Source: Membranipora membranacea (taxonomy: Eukaryota; Bryozoa; Gymnolaemata; Cheilostomatida; Membraniporidae). Taken from it: a stretch of DNA of 64,000 nt. The first letter of the stretch is position 1, and every line of letters begins with the position of its first letter. This document shows, in pieces, positions 50,501-60,939 of the stretch. The notes below the pieces were generated by a model, which saw nothing but the letters and a program-made list of their open reading frames with translations, did not search any database and had not been told where the DNA came from. The stretch is from assembly GCA_914767715.1 (NCBI GenBank), contig OU612075.1, forward strand, positions 20,088,001 to 20,152,000. Direction: 5' to 3'. Position numbers and translations under genes: made by a program.

Positions 50501-53500
50501 TTACTATATATAATTTCCTCACGCAAGCTAAGCACTATGCTTGGGTTTTGAAGTCATCCTTGAAAAAGTGTAACAGATATACAGAATTTTTATAAAGTAA
50601 GGTGTGTATATATCATGTTTATATTTTATAATCTTGTAGTTTGAATATGAACTTCAAAAGGTATATGAAGCACATGACTGTTTGATGAAATCTTCAGTTA
50701 AAAAGGAAGGATTAGAGAAAGCTTACAGAATGAAACAGGAAATGGAGATTAAACAGCTGGATGAATCATGTCGACAATATCAAGGTAAAGTGTCATGTAC
50801 ATTTACACACTGACATCGAGATTAAACTATTATCATGTGTATCTCTGATTGTCAGAGTCAATTTAGTATGAGTAACTAACATGTACACCCCCTAATTAAT
50901 AAAGTTGAACACTGGTCGACACACCAAATTCCTCGTGTTGGCACTCTTGCTAAATGAATTAATTCACTCTCTATCCATGCAATAGTAAATCACGTGATCA
51001 GTGTGGTACATTTATGAAGCTTCGGGTCATTTTTTTTAATCTCTAGATCTAGATAACCTTCATACAACCAATTTCCTGATACCAGACAAGCGCTTGGGCT
51101 TGCCCGTTCAAGCCCACTTTGGAAAAGTGAGCATTGAAACTGAATCTTTGCTCTCATCCTGTCATCCAGATCAAGAGATAAATTACTCAGAAGGTTCTCT
51201 TTATTTACTAAACAGCAGTGTAAGATATTTTGAATGAGTGGTCCGCTTACAAAGGCAACTTTTTCCTGTTAGCAATATACAAAAGTAAATCTGAATAATT
51301 TCACCAACCAGATTTTAAAAGTAGTTTGAAACTGGTATTAGCAATTAAATTAATTATTTTTATGCCGCAAGCATGCAATCATTCCTACCCTGCCGAGTTC
51401 ATTTATGTAAGAAGTGAGTGAGTTTACACGTGACCTTACGAGCGACCTTGTGAATGAACGGTTGTAGAGGAAGTGCACTCAATGACTTACCTTTATGACC
51501 CTACCGAAGCAAAACACATTCCTTCTATTTTTTTATGAATCAAGTCTTAACAATAATAATTGATAAAGTATTATGAATAATGTAACCATAATGGTAACGT
51601 ATGGCAGTAATTGATATTATCGTGAATGGTCAATCCCTAGAGCTTTTCAACAATTGGTCTGTGCTTTGTTTCCCCTTTTTCAACCATAAATTATAATTGA
51701 TGGCAAATTGTGTACTTTAAGTACAACAAATTTGTCTCCTGGCCAATTTGTTCAATGAATCCTGGTGAAAGATGCCTCCAAGCTATTTTTTTCCTCAATT
51801 GAACCAGACATTTGCCACCAGCCAAGTTTAATAATGGTTCACAGCTTTGTGATGAATCCCTTTGTGTCTATCACTTAGCTGTCGGACCACTGGAATGAAT
51901 TCTGAGAAAACTGGGGTTTGGTGATATCATAGTCAAATTTTGAGTTTTCCGACAGCGACAGTTGAACTTGACCGCTAGGACAGTTATTACCTTGACCTCT
52001 TTGTTTGCAATTGAAAGTTTGTCAAGGAGCTGTAGGGTAAATAACTCAATACAGTCTGATGTTGTGTGTACAACCATAATATATCGTCACTGAAAAGTAC
52101 ACAGAATCAAAATTACTTCTCATTTTTGCTGAATGGAAAACACAGGATATAAGTCTAGTAAAAATTCAAAACAATTCATCTCTCATTGTAGACACAATGA
52201 GACCCACACAGGTGCCTTAGATTGAAATGACTGATTTTTATTAAAGTGCAATAATTTATTTATTTGAGAAAGTCATAGACCTATTCAATGTATATAAGTA
52301 TGAATGATGACACTTCCTTCGAGTGTGAAATGTTTGGCGGTCTGTAAAATCATTGCATGCGATTTCAAAACTTTAGCTGAAGAGAAAACTTGTATTAATT
52401 ACATCAAAGTACTTAGTTCTTGCACTTTGTTCAGAACAAGTTGATAGACTGGATGTTTTCTGGTCAAGAGTGCAATGATGAAGGGCCGGGCACGTCCACC
52501 GGGATGGCATGTTAAATTATGATCATTGTTTAAATCTTGTTTGAACGATAAAAAACAACCAAAGTTCCTTTCTTGACCTACTAAAGTACTTAATCCTAGT
52601 AAAGGGGCAGTCCCCTGCATGTCAAATAATTTAAACTTATGTCTTAATTATTTACTCTGCAGTTGTTACATCATCTTGAGGGCACTAATTCTGCAGTGCC
52701 TGGAAATTAATATAGAGGACCTCGCTCCTATAATCGGTCTGAAAGCCCAGCAATGCGCTCATAAAAAATTTCAGTCATTATCTAATATTTTATTCAGCTG
52801 AGACCGTGACATAAAGCAAAAATTATGAAGCGCCTCGGGGCTTTTCTTTTGAATACCCCGTTGGCCAATTTTTGTTATAGACTTTGCTAGACTACACATT
52901 TTAGTCCGAGGTGGATGATGGTTGAATTTTAAGTTTCACCAAGTCATAACAGAACCAAAATGATCAAACCCAAGTGCAACAGCAATAAATGACCAGAATT
53001 GGTCAATAAAGATAAACCGCTTTTCAGAATACTGCTTCTAAATCATCTCCTGCGCCTATATAGGGGGTTGGTTGGGTCTTTGACCATCTACCTGGGGACT
53101 GACTGCCTTAAGGCAATCTTGTCCTTGGTATCTGTAATAGAGCGTGCAGTTGATGACGGCATCCAAAGGGATTTCTTTTCTCTGGAAGACAAACTAATGA
53201 CCGTACTGTGACCAAAAAATAGTTCATTTTTATTGACTAAACCTCCCTCCCACGATGAGCACAAATTTAACTGTTCGGTCAATAAGTGTTGCCATGTTCA
53301 TTCAGTATTGTAGGGCTCTTAATTGTCTCAATCGGTTTTTTCCTGGTTTGTGACCTGAAAAATTGTAGGTCATTTTTCAAGGTTATCTCTGCTTTCAATT
53401 GCGGATTCCCGGTAGCCAGGTAGCTTCCTGATCCACATTTCTACAAAGCGTAGGTGGAGAAAAAAGGGCCAATCGGTCAAGTTTGCGTTTCTTATGACAA

Positions 53501-56500
53501 CATATCCTGGCCCCAAAACAGAAAACCTGACCCTGGTTACAACTGCACTGCAAAGTTTTGATAGCATAAGGATATAAAAATCACATTCAGGAGGCAACAC
53601 TTGTGCGAACTTGAGGATGTGTACAAGCATGCAAGTTTTTTTTTTTAGAGAATATCACGTCTTATGAGCTGTAATTGCTCAATACTTTGCCTTTTATTGA
53701 CGTGTTTATTATCATTTTGAATCATTAGTCAACAACAGGTCCTGCTTAGTAAATTCCTGTACGGAATAAAATAAACACACCTGGCATATTGAAGAGTCCT
53801 GGATCAAAATGTAGATATAATTCAGGACCTCTAAACTCTAGAAATCTCTCCTCATAATTTATCGGCTATATTGTCATATCCCAATATTTTCGGCTTTTTT
53901 TGATAACTTCATGTTGTACATATCCCTATCAATTTGCCATCCAATATATTTATAGAACGAGTGGCAGTGTTAGAGAAGAGATTGGCGGAGCAGGGGAGCT
54001 CAATGAAAGATGTAGAGAAAACCACAAGTAAACAAGAAGAGATCATACAAAACCTCACCAAACTTAGTGAGTTTATTAATGCTGTATTTTTAGCTATGAT
54101 CCCAGTCGTGAGAATTCTCCATTTGACATCATAAAAAATGTTCTCCCCTGCAAGAATTAATAAAAAGAAAAAATATGATATAGTCAGATGATATCAAAAA
54201 TAATTGTGCAAATTAATATGCTTCTAGACAGCCCTCTCCCAAGTTGTTCTGTATTAATTCACTGGAATGCCGGCTAAGAACTCACTATTATTTGACTAGC
54301 TAAATTTAACTAAAATTTAATGCTCCTTATGCTCGTTCTAGCTCTTGAACAGAAGGAGACAATAGCACATAACAAAGTAAGAATTTCGGAGCTAGCCACA
54401 GACCTGGAGCTGGAGAGAACTCAGACTAAAGCGTACGAGGAGGAACTAGACGCATACAAAGTAGGTCATTTTCTAAAGTACATATCAACAAACTAAAGTT
54501 AAATCTAGCCTGTCTTGACAAGCATGTTTGTAGGGGGTTGTTGCCCCCCCCCTAAAGTAGGTGTAAACAAACTATGGTTGAATCAATCATGTCTCGACAA
54601 GCTTCTTGGTTGGGCTTCTTGCCATGCCCCCTCTTTCTAAGCAACAAAGCTTGCAATGGCAGGCTAAGTTGAAACATGGACTTGTTGCAAGTATGTGGAT
54701 GGAATCATAATATGGATTTTGATGTTATTGAAAACATGCATAACATCAGGTCAATAAAGTTTAACTTTTTATTGTTTAAACTGTTGACATCCTGAAAAGT
54801 CAGACCGATGTTTTTTTGAAGTAGCGTATTGTTCCTGATTTTAATTTCATATCCGTATCCGTGAAGATAGACGTATAGATGTATTCACCGGTCACAGAAA
54901 CCGAATGTTTCCACAGCGAATCATGGGATGGAAATGATATGTCACTAAAAATGTTTTTTGTGTTTTTGTGCGCTTTTTGAGTTGAATTAAAAAGATAAGT
55001 GAATAGGGTACCCTTATTTGTCAAAATTATCGGTTCTCGTTAAAATTTTTGCCAAAATGCCACTAAAACTCATAATGATGTTTTCACCAATACCATCTCG
55101 TAACTAAGTACAGTAAACAAAACAATACAATTCTCCTGACTAGATCACAATGAACATATATCCCTATGGCTGCTCATGAAGCATATTTTCTTTCTCCAGT
55201 CGAATGCATCTGTTACTTTGGAGGAGGAATCTGAAGTTAAGATGGCCGCCCTGACACAAAGCACTAAAGACTCTGAGAGGATAATCAGTGAGGCCCAGGC
55301 TGAGAAGCTGAGATATATGGACGAGGCTCACCAGGCCGCTAGAAACGTCGCTAACCTAGAGGCAAAGTAAGCAAGATAACATAGATACAAGACAAAGATT
55401 TATAGACATATATTCATTAACATTTATTCATAGACATACATTCATGGCCATGGAGATCATTATATAGATGGATCCATAGAGCATAGACATGCACATAGAT
55501 ACATAGACATAAACATACACATATGTTCATAGATATTATTTCATATAATCATAGACATAAACATTGACATAGATTCATAGACATGAGCGTAGGCATAGAT
55601 TCTTAGACATCAACATATATTCATAGACATCAGTTTGCATTAAATTTCTGTGACTTGTGTGGACTGTTTGGGCTAAAATCATTGGCAGGAACTATTCTTT
55701 TTGTAAGCTCAAACTTTTTGGACCCAGCATTGATACATCCCGTCCACATGCTGTGAACTAATAAGTTCTTTATGGGTCATTAAATTAAGTGCTTATAAAG
55801 TCAAATTTTGTAGACTTTAGTTTTGCAGTCCGAGTTTTAAAGTACTGCTGATCTTGAAGCAAAAAGTCACAATACATTTTGTTCTCTGTGATCTTTTCCA
55901 CAGACAAAGTAATTGTAATTCACCGATATTAGAGATATAGAGATAGCACATAAGGGAATAAGCACAAGGCCAGTTTATTGGACACCAGTGACCATTTGAC
56001 TGACCGATATAAGTAGGGGAGGCCCCTTTGTACCTATATTCAAGAAACCTTTATAAGCTAATATAATAACAATATTAGATCACCTAATTTAGGTTTACAT
56101 CCATAGGTCATCCCATTACTTTGACTTTGATTCCTGTGGCATCAATTTTTTTGATTCAATTAAACAACAAAAGACCAGCAGAAGCTTCGTTACCCTCATG
56201 CTGAGATGGTGATAAATTTCTAAACTCGGCACAGTCTGTAATTGAGATGACTCTGTAATATCAACAACCACCACGTACCACCGCCTGATCAGTTCCATTG
56301 CAAGGAGAGACAATAACTGCTGAAGATGCTACAAAATTTCTTGGTGTGACTATCGACAAGTATCTCACCTTCAAGCAACATGTGGACAACATAGCAGAAA
56401 AGACCAGAAAACAGAACAGAAAAAAGAGATCAGGCATTCCTTTTACCCTGCTGAGAAACTTTTATATTGCATGTATACGACCAACCATACTGTATGCAGT

Positions 56501-59392
56501 GCCAGCATGGTTCTCCATGACATCTCAAACTCAGAGGCTAAGGGTGGAAAGAATAGAAAACCTGGCTTTGAAAATCATACAGCCAGACACAACCGATTAC
56601 ATGAATAGAGTGGCGCGCTGTCAGATAACACCTATATCAGGCCTTATGCAGCAGCATTACCAACAGCATACCTGTAACATCAATACAAACATCAACCATA
56701 GTCTGCATGAACAAATCCAAAGGCACAAACCATCAGTTTCAGCGCGTCCATCACGTGGGTGCAAACCAACAACAAAGCCCCAAACCAGAACTCAACTCAG
56801 GGCGAAATCCCCTCTGATCAATTTCTGGAATGCATGTTAAGATCTTTACAATTTTTCTTTCAGAAAAATATTTTTCATTTTTACTTTTGACGCTCTCTCC
56901 ATTTTTTATACCAGAAGACCTATAATGGTTATTTTGAATGTCTATGCATCTAAATGGTTCCATGGTCGAAATAAAGCTACATACATACATGATCTCATTA
57001 GAATATCATATCAATTTATGTTTTCAGACTTAAAACGCTCGAGGCGTCGTGCGCAGAGAAGGACGCTATTGTGCGAGTTCTTCAAAGAAGACAAAGAAGT
57101 AACCTCAGCGGGAGGGGGCAGGCCACCCCACCCATTATTCAAGGTAAAGATCCATGTCTAAGATTTTTTTTTTGAATTGGCAAAGTTTTATCTTAGTTGT
57201 GGTCCCTTGGGGAAAATGGTTCAATGTGCCATCATAACTGTGCTGAGGATGAACTCAAAATGGATAAAATAAAATAACCGTGTGCGAGCCAAACTATTTC
57301 AAGGTGGATCCGACATCTCACCACAGGATCCATAAACTGCTCCCTCGGGGTGGGAGGTATAGGCCTGAATTTCAATAGAATTTATCAATACTTAAGGTTG
57401 TTTTTCAGTTAATTATGTACCCTAGAGGAGTCGAGTATTCGCAAGAGGAAAAAGTACGTCTTTTCCCTCAGGCATGAAACAGTGAGATTTATAGCTAGCT
57501 ATCTTTATTCAACCTCAGGACTTTTTATAAGCTGCCTGAAACCTTGCTTGCATTTAAATTATGCTAGCTAACCTTTCTCTCACCCCTAATTTAGCTAAAT
57601 AAAACTCTAGCTAGGGTCCTTGCCTTAGAATGAGAACCTGCTTTCTTGCTAATGTACATAGATTTGAAATTTAATATTTTCAGTAAATAATCTTTAGTAT
57701 TCCTATTGGGCTACCAACATGGAACCACATACCCACTAAATTACTAAAAATTAGTATTAGGCTTAGAGGCTTTTTAGGTAGTATATATATATATATATAT
57801 GTGGAGCAGAATAGGGAGTTTATGTATAAAATAATGAGGTTTAGTAAAGACTAGCTACCCATAATTTCACTTTTTCAAGCATGTGCAAACGTTTCTCCTC
57901 CTGTGAATACTCTACTCCTTTCCTCTAGGTTTTAATGAGTTTTATGTCAAGAAGCAAAATTAAAATGAGAAATTCATCAGGTATCCTGGTGCAGTACAGG
58001 TGTTAGGATCTAGTGCATCACGGTACGGCTTCACCTGGGGACTTTAGTCTGGATCATCACCCCTGCTGCAACTCAGCATGTTTAAATTGAACTTTTGTCA
58101 TAGGGAAACAAGTATGTCTTGTCATCGCAATTAGACATCGCTAGTAAAGTTAACCAAACTAAAGGTAAACCAAAGAAAACGTTTGCTGGGAGGGCATAGT
58201 CCTGTGTGCTAATATTATCACTTATGGTCAGCAAAGTCTGGCCAAGGTTTCTAAGATTTCCGTTGGTCGCATTGCTCACTCTGATGCTTCTTACAAAACA
58301 TCACTGACCTAAGTTATTATTATCACTTATGGTCAGAAAAGTCTGGCCAAGGTTTCTAAGATTTCCGTTGGTCGCATTGCTCACTCTGATGCTTCTTACA
58401 AAACATCACTGACCTAAGTTATTATTATCACTTATGGTCAGTGAAACTCTGGTCCTATCCCATGTTTGTGAGATTTCCGTTGGTTGCTCTGCTCACTCTG
58501 ATGCTTCTTACAATACGTCGCTGACCCAAGTCCAGACAAGCGGACCCTTAGAGACTTCTTGTCTCAAAGCTTAATTAAAAAAAGCCAATCGTGTTTATTG
58601 TTTTGATAATCATTATGATCATTATGACTCGACTTTTGAGTAATTTGCTAATCTATTCAGCTTCTTTATAATGAGTCCATTGACCAGGGCTTGAAAACTC
58701 ACCTAGACCTGACTCTTGCCTCTGGGCAGGGCAAGTTACGAATTCGTAATCTGCGCATCGTACTTGGACCAACACCACAGTATTGGTTAAAAATTAAGAT
58801 AATGGAAACTTTTCAACAATGCAATAGCCTTTGGGCCCTTCTATACAAGAATAAATCTTGGAAATGGTTATTAGTCTTGGAGACTGGTTTATGCCAATTT
58901 TTATATCCATTACACCTACATTGGTGCACCATGTAGGAAGAGCATCAAGGTATATGTAATATTTCTAAGACCGATTTAGACACTCATGAAAAACAAGCAT
59001 ATTATTATGATTAAAGGTGCATTATAGTTGCAACAAGAACGGGCAGAAACACCTTATACAGCATTATTGAACTCACTGTTAAAATACCAGAAAATTTCAA
59101 TTTAAAAATACCATGAATTTTTCATGTGCTTCATGGCTGGTAAGGTGACAATATATAAGAATATATAAGACAATAATACAATATAAAACAATATATATTA
59201 GTGAAGAAATGATGTGTTTTTATTTTATTTTATTTTTTGTTATTTTTGTTTTCAGCTCAGCATGCAAGACGAACATCAGAACCTTCATCTCCGAGTACAA
59301 AACCAAACTATGAAGATGTTCTCAGCTTCAAACAGGAAGAACAGCCTATCATTTCTAATGATGCACTGCAAACGCAAACATGGCAAGTGTGA
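41354..59392 (+). CDS. AMOT-like: Angiomotin (AMOT/AMOTL) family gene, 12 exons, 5' end not found
   Basis: Family knowledge: angiomotins are junctional and actin-associated scaffolds that bind YAP-type WW proteins through L/PPxY motifs and polarity proteins through a C-terminal PDZ ligand. Seen here: twelve exons on the plus strand, each with AG acceptor and GT donor, whose phases agree at every junction (1,2,1,0,2,0,1,1,0,2,1) and give at least 656 aa. The first half is rich in P, S, T and Q, with PPPY in exon 1 and PPPPEYPG in exon 5. The second half is a coiled coil with the angiomotin signatures AARASKMVEVLSGENKSLRNE, LEKAYRMKQEMEIKQ and LEASCAEKDAIVRVLQ. The protein ends TWQV, a class II PDZ ligand comparable to the hydrophobic end of vertebrate AMOT. 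Exon 1 starts mid-codon, so upstream coding sequence (the vertebrate N-terminus with its LPTY motif) lies in unseen exons or outside the window. The coiled coil looks shorter than in vertebrates, so an exon may be missed between 50,785 and 53,955. Calling it orthologous to one of the three vertebrate paralogues is not justified. Confidence 0.93.
41761..41953 (+). CDS. AMOT-like: AMOT-like gene exon (Pro/Ser/Thr/Gln-rich linker)
   Basis: The acceptor ATCTATTTACAG is followed by 193 bp and the donor GTAAGA at 41954. The reading frame is continuous with the previous exon: the split Gly codon is completed. It encodes a hydrophilic linker (NLPSSSVVQGNAEDKL ... PAPNYSAPYR) typical of the disordered N-terminal half of angiomotins. 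It ends in phase 2. Confidence 0.82.
43872..44020 (+). CDS. AMOT-like: AMOT-like gene exon (disordered linker)
   Basis: The acceptor TTCAATTGCAG is preceded by a T-rich tract; the donor is GTAATT at 44021. The 149 bp enter in phase 2 and leave in phase 1. The product includes HSNGAGDEPVIRHKLQSNS and SQYIHHTVHTTPQSRSLDAS. No domain is recognised. It is supported by exact phase agreement with both neighbours and by codon-like composition against an AT-rich intron background. Confidence 0.85.
44629..44795 (+). other. Possible alternative terminal exon in AMOT-like intron
   Basis: A good acceptor (T-rich tract then TTCTTTTGCAG) precedes 44629. Joined in phase 1 to the exon ending at 44020, it stays open for 54 codons to TAA at 44793, starting GVDSLRSNCDYGIDCRS. 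It and the next kilobase are richer in CpG than the flanking introns. It could be an alternative 3' exon giving a short isoform without the coiled coil, a piece of another transcript, or a chance match. No homology is recognised. Confidence 0.25.
44945..45620 (+). other. CpG-richer intronic segment with internal duplication and small ORF
   Basis: About 44,945-45,185 holds two diverged copies of a unit of roughly 115 bp (GAGTT-x-GCTCCT-AAT-C at both starts, and TTTG-GAAGG-GCAGTT in the middle). An ORF at 45,392-45,619 begins MSLTFLNTYKIFLCMMVVLG and has a hydrophobic start and another hydrophobic stretch. I do not recognise it. It may be non-coding. Confidence 0.25.
46492..46700 (+). CDS. AMOT-like: AMOT-like gene exon (Ala/Pro-rich linker)
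   Basis: The acceptor CTCACTTACAG is followed by 209 bp and the donor GTAATA at 46701. It enters in phase 1, completing an Asp codon, and leaves in phase 0 after AYSQ. The product includes AAPAYRAPPGYYTPAVTALQ, a proline- and tyrosine-rich stretch consistent with the low-complexity region upstream of the angiomotin coiled coil. Confidence 0.87.
48389..48714 (+). CDS. AMOT-like: AMOT-like gene exon with PPEY motif and polyQ
   Basis: The acceptor TTCTTTTATACAG is followed directly by further CAG triplets, so several in-frame acceptors are possible. The donor is GTGAGT at 48715. The 326 bp begin in phase 0 and end in phase 2. LLPPPPEYPG near the start closely resembles the PPEY motif of vertebrate angiomotins, known to bind the WW domains of YAP and NEDD4-family ligases. 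Downstream come a Pro/Ala/Ser-rich stretch and two glutamine tracts (about 48,610-48,662, mixed CAG/CAA codons). The polyQ parallels the Q-rich region before the coiled coil in vertebrate AMOT. Confidence 0.93.
48610..48662 (+). repeat. CAG/CAA repeat encoding polyQ
   Basis: Two runs of mixed CAG and CAA triplets within the AMOT-like exon, encoding nine and five consecutive Gln. Confidence 0.9.
49651..49795 (+). CDS. AMOT-like: AMOT-like gene exon, start of angiomotin coiled coil
   Basis: The acceptor ATTACTTGATAG is followed by 145 bp and the donor GTTTGT at 49796. It encodes AAIAARASKMVEVLSGENKS and RNELECYYKKVSKLQK, which aligns without gaps to the hallmark start of the vertebrate angiomotin coiled coil (A-x-x-MVE-x-LS-x-EN-x-x-LR-x-ELE-x-CYEKV-x-x-LQK). 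This is the single strongest identification in the window. It leaves in phase 0. Confidence 0.97.
50640..50784 (+). CDS. AMOT-like: AMOT-like gene exon, coiled coil
   Basis: The acceptor ATAATCTTGTAG is followed by 145 bp and the donor GTAAAG at 50785. The product FEYELQKVYEAHDCLMKSSV followed by KKEGLEKAYRMKQEMEIKQL matches the angiomotin segment of the form E-x-x-L-V-K-S-S-x-K-R-E-A-L-E-K-A. It runs from phase 0 to phase 1. The following intron of 3.2 kb is where vertebrate genes encode further coiled coil, but I saw no additional exon there. Confidence 0.95.
53956..54066 (+). CDS. AMOT-like: AMOT-like gene exon, coiled coil
   Basis: The acceptor TATATTTATAG is followed by 111 bp; the donor GTGAGT begins at 54067. 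The product is ERVAVLEKRLAEQGSSMKDV and then EKTTSKQEEIIQNLTKL, a heptad-rich charged helix. Phases 1 to 1 agree with both neighbours. Confidence 0.88.
54342..54460 (+). CDS. AMOT-like: AMOT-like gene exon, coiled coil
   Basis: The acceptor CTCGTTCTAG is followed by 119 bp and the donor GTAGGT at 54461. It encodes LEQKETIAHNKVRISELATD and continues as a charged helix to EEELDAYK. It enters in phase 1 and leaves in phase 0. Composition and phase fit the angiomotin coiled coil. Confidence 0.9.
55200..55366 (+). CDS. AMOT-like: AMOT-like gene exon, end of coiled coil
   Basis: The acceptor TTTCTTTCTCCAG is followed by 167 bp and the donor GTAAGC at 55367. It encodes SNASVTLEEESEVKMAALTQ and ends EAHQAARNVANLEAK. 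The terminal ANLEAK joins the next exon to give the conserved angiomotin tract leading into EKDAIVRVLQ. It ends in phase 2 inside a Lys codon. The intron that follows contains a minisatellite and a LINE fragment. Confidence 0.93.
55375..55635. repeat. Degenerate minisatellite, CATAGACATA motif
   Basis: At least twelve variants of TTCATAGACAT/ACATAGA spaced irregularly by 12-30 bp within an AMOT-like intron. Confidence 0.7.
56298..56995 (+). mobile_element. 5'-truncated CR1/L2-like LINE, end of reverse transcriptase
   Basis: An open frame to 56840 gives KFLGVTIDKYLTFKQHVDNI, then LLRNFYIACIRPTILYAVPA with the W-x-x-x-T-x-x-Q pattern, and RVERIENLALKIIQ. This is the thumb and connection region that follows the catalytic YADD part of non-LTR reverse transcriptases. 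The catalytic core and endonuclease are missing. After the stop, GAAATAAAGC followed by (TACA)n (about 56,968-56,990) looks like the LINE 3' tail. It lies in the AMOT-like intron in the same orientation. Family placement (CR1, L2, Jockey) is uncertain. Confidence 0.85.
57028..57143 (+). CDS. AMOT-like: AMOT-like gene exon, EKDAIVRVLQ motif
   Basis: The acceptor TTTATGTTTTCAG is followed by 116 bp and the donor GTAAAG at 57144. Completing the split Lys codon gives LKTLEASCAEKDAIVRVLQR, nearly identical to the end of the angiomotin coiled coil in vertebrates (EKDAMIKVLQQR). A basic Ser/Gly-rich tail follows (RRQRSNLSGRGQATPPIIQ). It leaves in phase 1. Confidence 0.96.
57781..57801. repeat. (TA)n microsatellite
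   Basis: Run of alternating TA inside the last AMOT-like intron. Confidence 0.85.
58213..58530. repeat. Three tandem units of exactly 105 bp
   Basis: CTTATGGTCAG begins at 58221, 58326 and 58431. Units one and two are almost identical. Unit three is diverged in its middle (CTGGTCCTATCCCATG) but keeps AGATTTCCGTTGGT and ACTCTGATGCTTCTTAC. It lies within the last AMOT-like intron. Confidence 0.9.
59256..59392 (+). CDS. AMOT-like: AMOT-like gene terminal exon with PDZ ligand
   Basis: The acceptor TTTTTGTTTTCAG is followed by 137 bp ending at TGA 59390-59392. The product includes HARRTSEPSSPSTKPNYEDV and ends LQTQTWQV. The last four residues T-W-Q-V have hydrophobic residues at positions 0 and -2, the class II PDZ-ligand pattern seen in vertebrate angiomotins. 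A second AG at 59259-59260 is a possible alternative acceptor but would break the frame. A weak ATTAAA lies near 59,671; no convincing AATAAA was seen close by. Confidence 0.93.
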
Positions 59393-60939
59393 AAACTCTT
59401 TTGTTTGTTTTATTTTGTTAATAGACTGTATTTCTTCAATGTCACCTTCACTGCTATATTGTAACTTTTTTGTCTCATTTGTCTCATGTCTAGACTTTTG
59501 TACACTTCTGAAACTTTCACCTATTTTGACTTTTTCTGAAAAATAGTAGATCAATTTGCTTTTTCGACCTGGCTACGTTATGTTGTAAATATTTTGTAAT
59601 TGATAGATTTAAATTTTTTTCTTGTACAAAGTATCATGGACACCATAATGATATACTACATATTATGGCAATTAAAAAAAATTGAATGTACATGTTTTTC
59701 AATTTGCAATCTTTTGCTGATATTAGGCTATAGTCATATTTTTAGTCATGAACACTAGTCATTATGGTGAATTTATTTTAAATCTTTGTTGAGGAATGTC
59801 GCTGATGAATTTTGGTGCCGTTTTGATGTTTGAATATGGATCTGTGATTGAAATTAAGACGTTTATTCTCTCCGGCGCATCTTGTTGTGCCATTTTTGTA
59901 TCCTCCTTGTATTTGGTCGTTTTTAAGGCCATATTTTTCTTGATGCTTGAATCTTTCAAATTTTATGTTGTGATGCAGAAAATTGAATTAGACTGTTGAC
60001 TATTTCTGTTATTATAAATAGATGCATTCAATGTAGAAATGTACCTTTTGGTCAGCCGTTCCTTTAAACTTTTCACCTTTTTGTTATGTCTGGTCATATC
60101 TTCCCGGAGGTGACAGGTTCTGTCAGGTTTTCTGTCAGTCAGTCAGTACTCTCAACTGAGATGACCTCGTTTGATCTAAGTGTCATTTAGGATTCCTCAT
60201 GTATGAATCATGATCGGTTATATAGTTGGTTGACATTTTGTGAAGTTGATTTTTTACTAGGTTTATTTTGTATTCCTGAGCAAAATCAGCCAATTCAAGT
60301 TGATTTTCATGGCGCTGCAGATAAGTGCAATTGAAGATTGAACCTGGGTAAATAATTTGTTTCGAGAAGACACAAGAAATGGTCAATTTCCTGCCTCCCA
60401 CTCAAAGGACTTATAGTACAGTTCAGTTTTTGTTAGTGATTGTCCTTCAGGCTCTATTGTGTCTGTCTGACACGCACTAAACTTAGGGCACTGCCTGCTC
60501 ACGAGGGACAAAAACTGTTATTACAGTGCTCGTTAAGCCTGCACAAATTAGTACATCAATGTTAACTTCTGAGACCCTTATTAAAAAACCGCCTACCTCT
60601 TTAGCTTGCACAAATTTATGGTTTGATGTCAGAGATACATTCAAAAGTAGGCTAAAGCCTGAAAATAATATGATCATAAGTTCAGTACTGCAATATCCGA
60701 TGGCAAATTAATTGGTAAAGATCTGTTTTCAGGAGTTGCCCTTAAAACAACCAGATTTTGTCTTGCAGGATCTAACTGAATTGTCGAGCATAACTTGGTC
60801 AGTTTTCTGATTTTAGTCAAATTGAGTAAAAAAAAAAGGAAAGTAATTGGCCATGAAACTTTAAGTGTAACTCAGCAAATAGTTACATGCCTTTCGGCAC
60901 CCACATTCGGATGTCAATCTAGCAGTTCATTATTATGAT
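59393..60939. other. 3' UTR candidate and intergenic sequence
   Basis: The first few hundred bases after the AMOT-like stop are T-rich and could be 3' UTR. Beyond that nothing is recognised. Confidence 0.4.
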
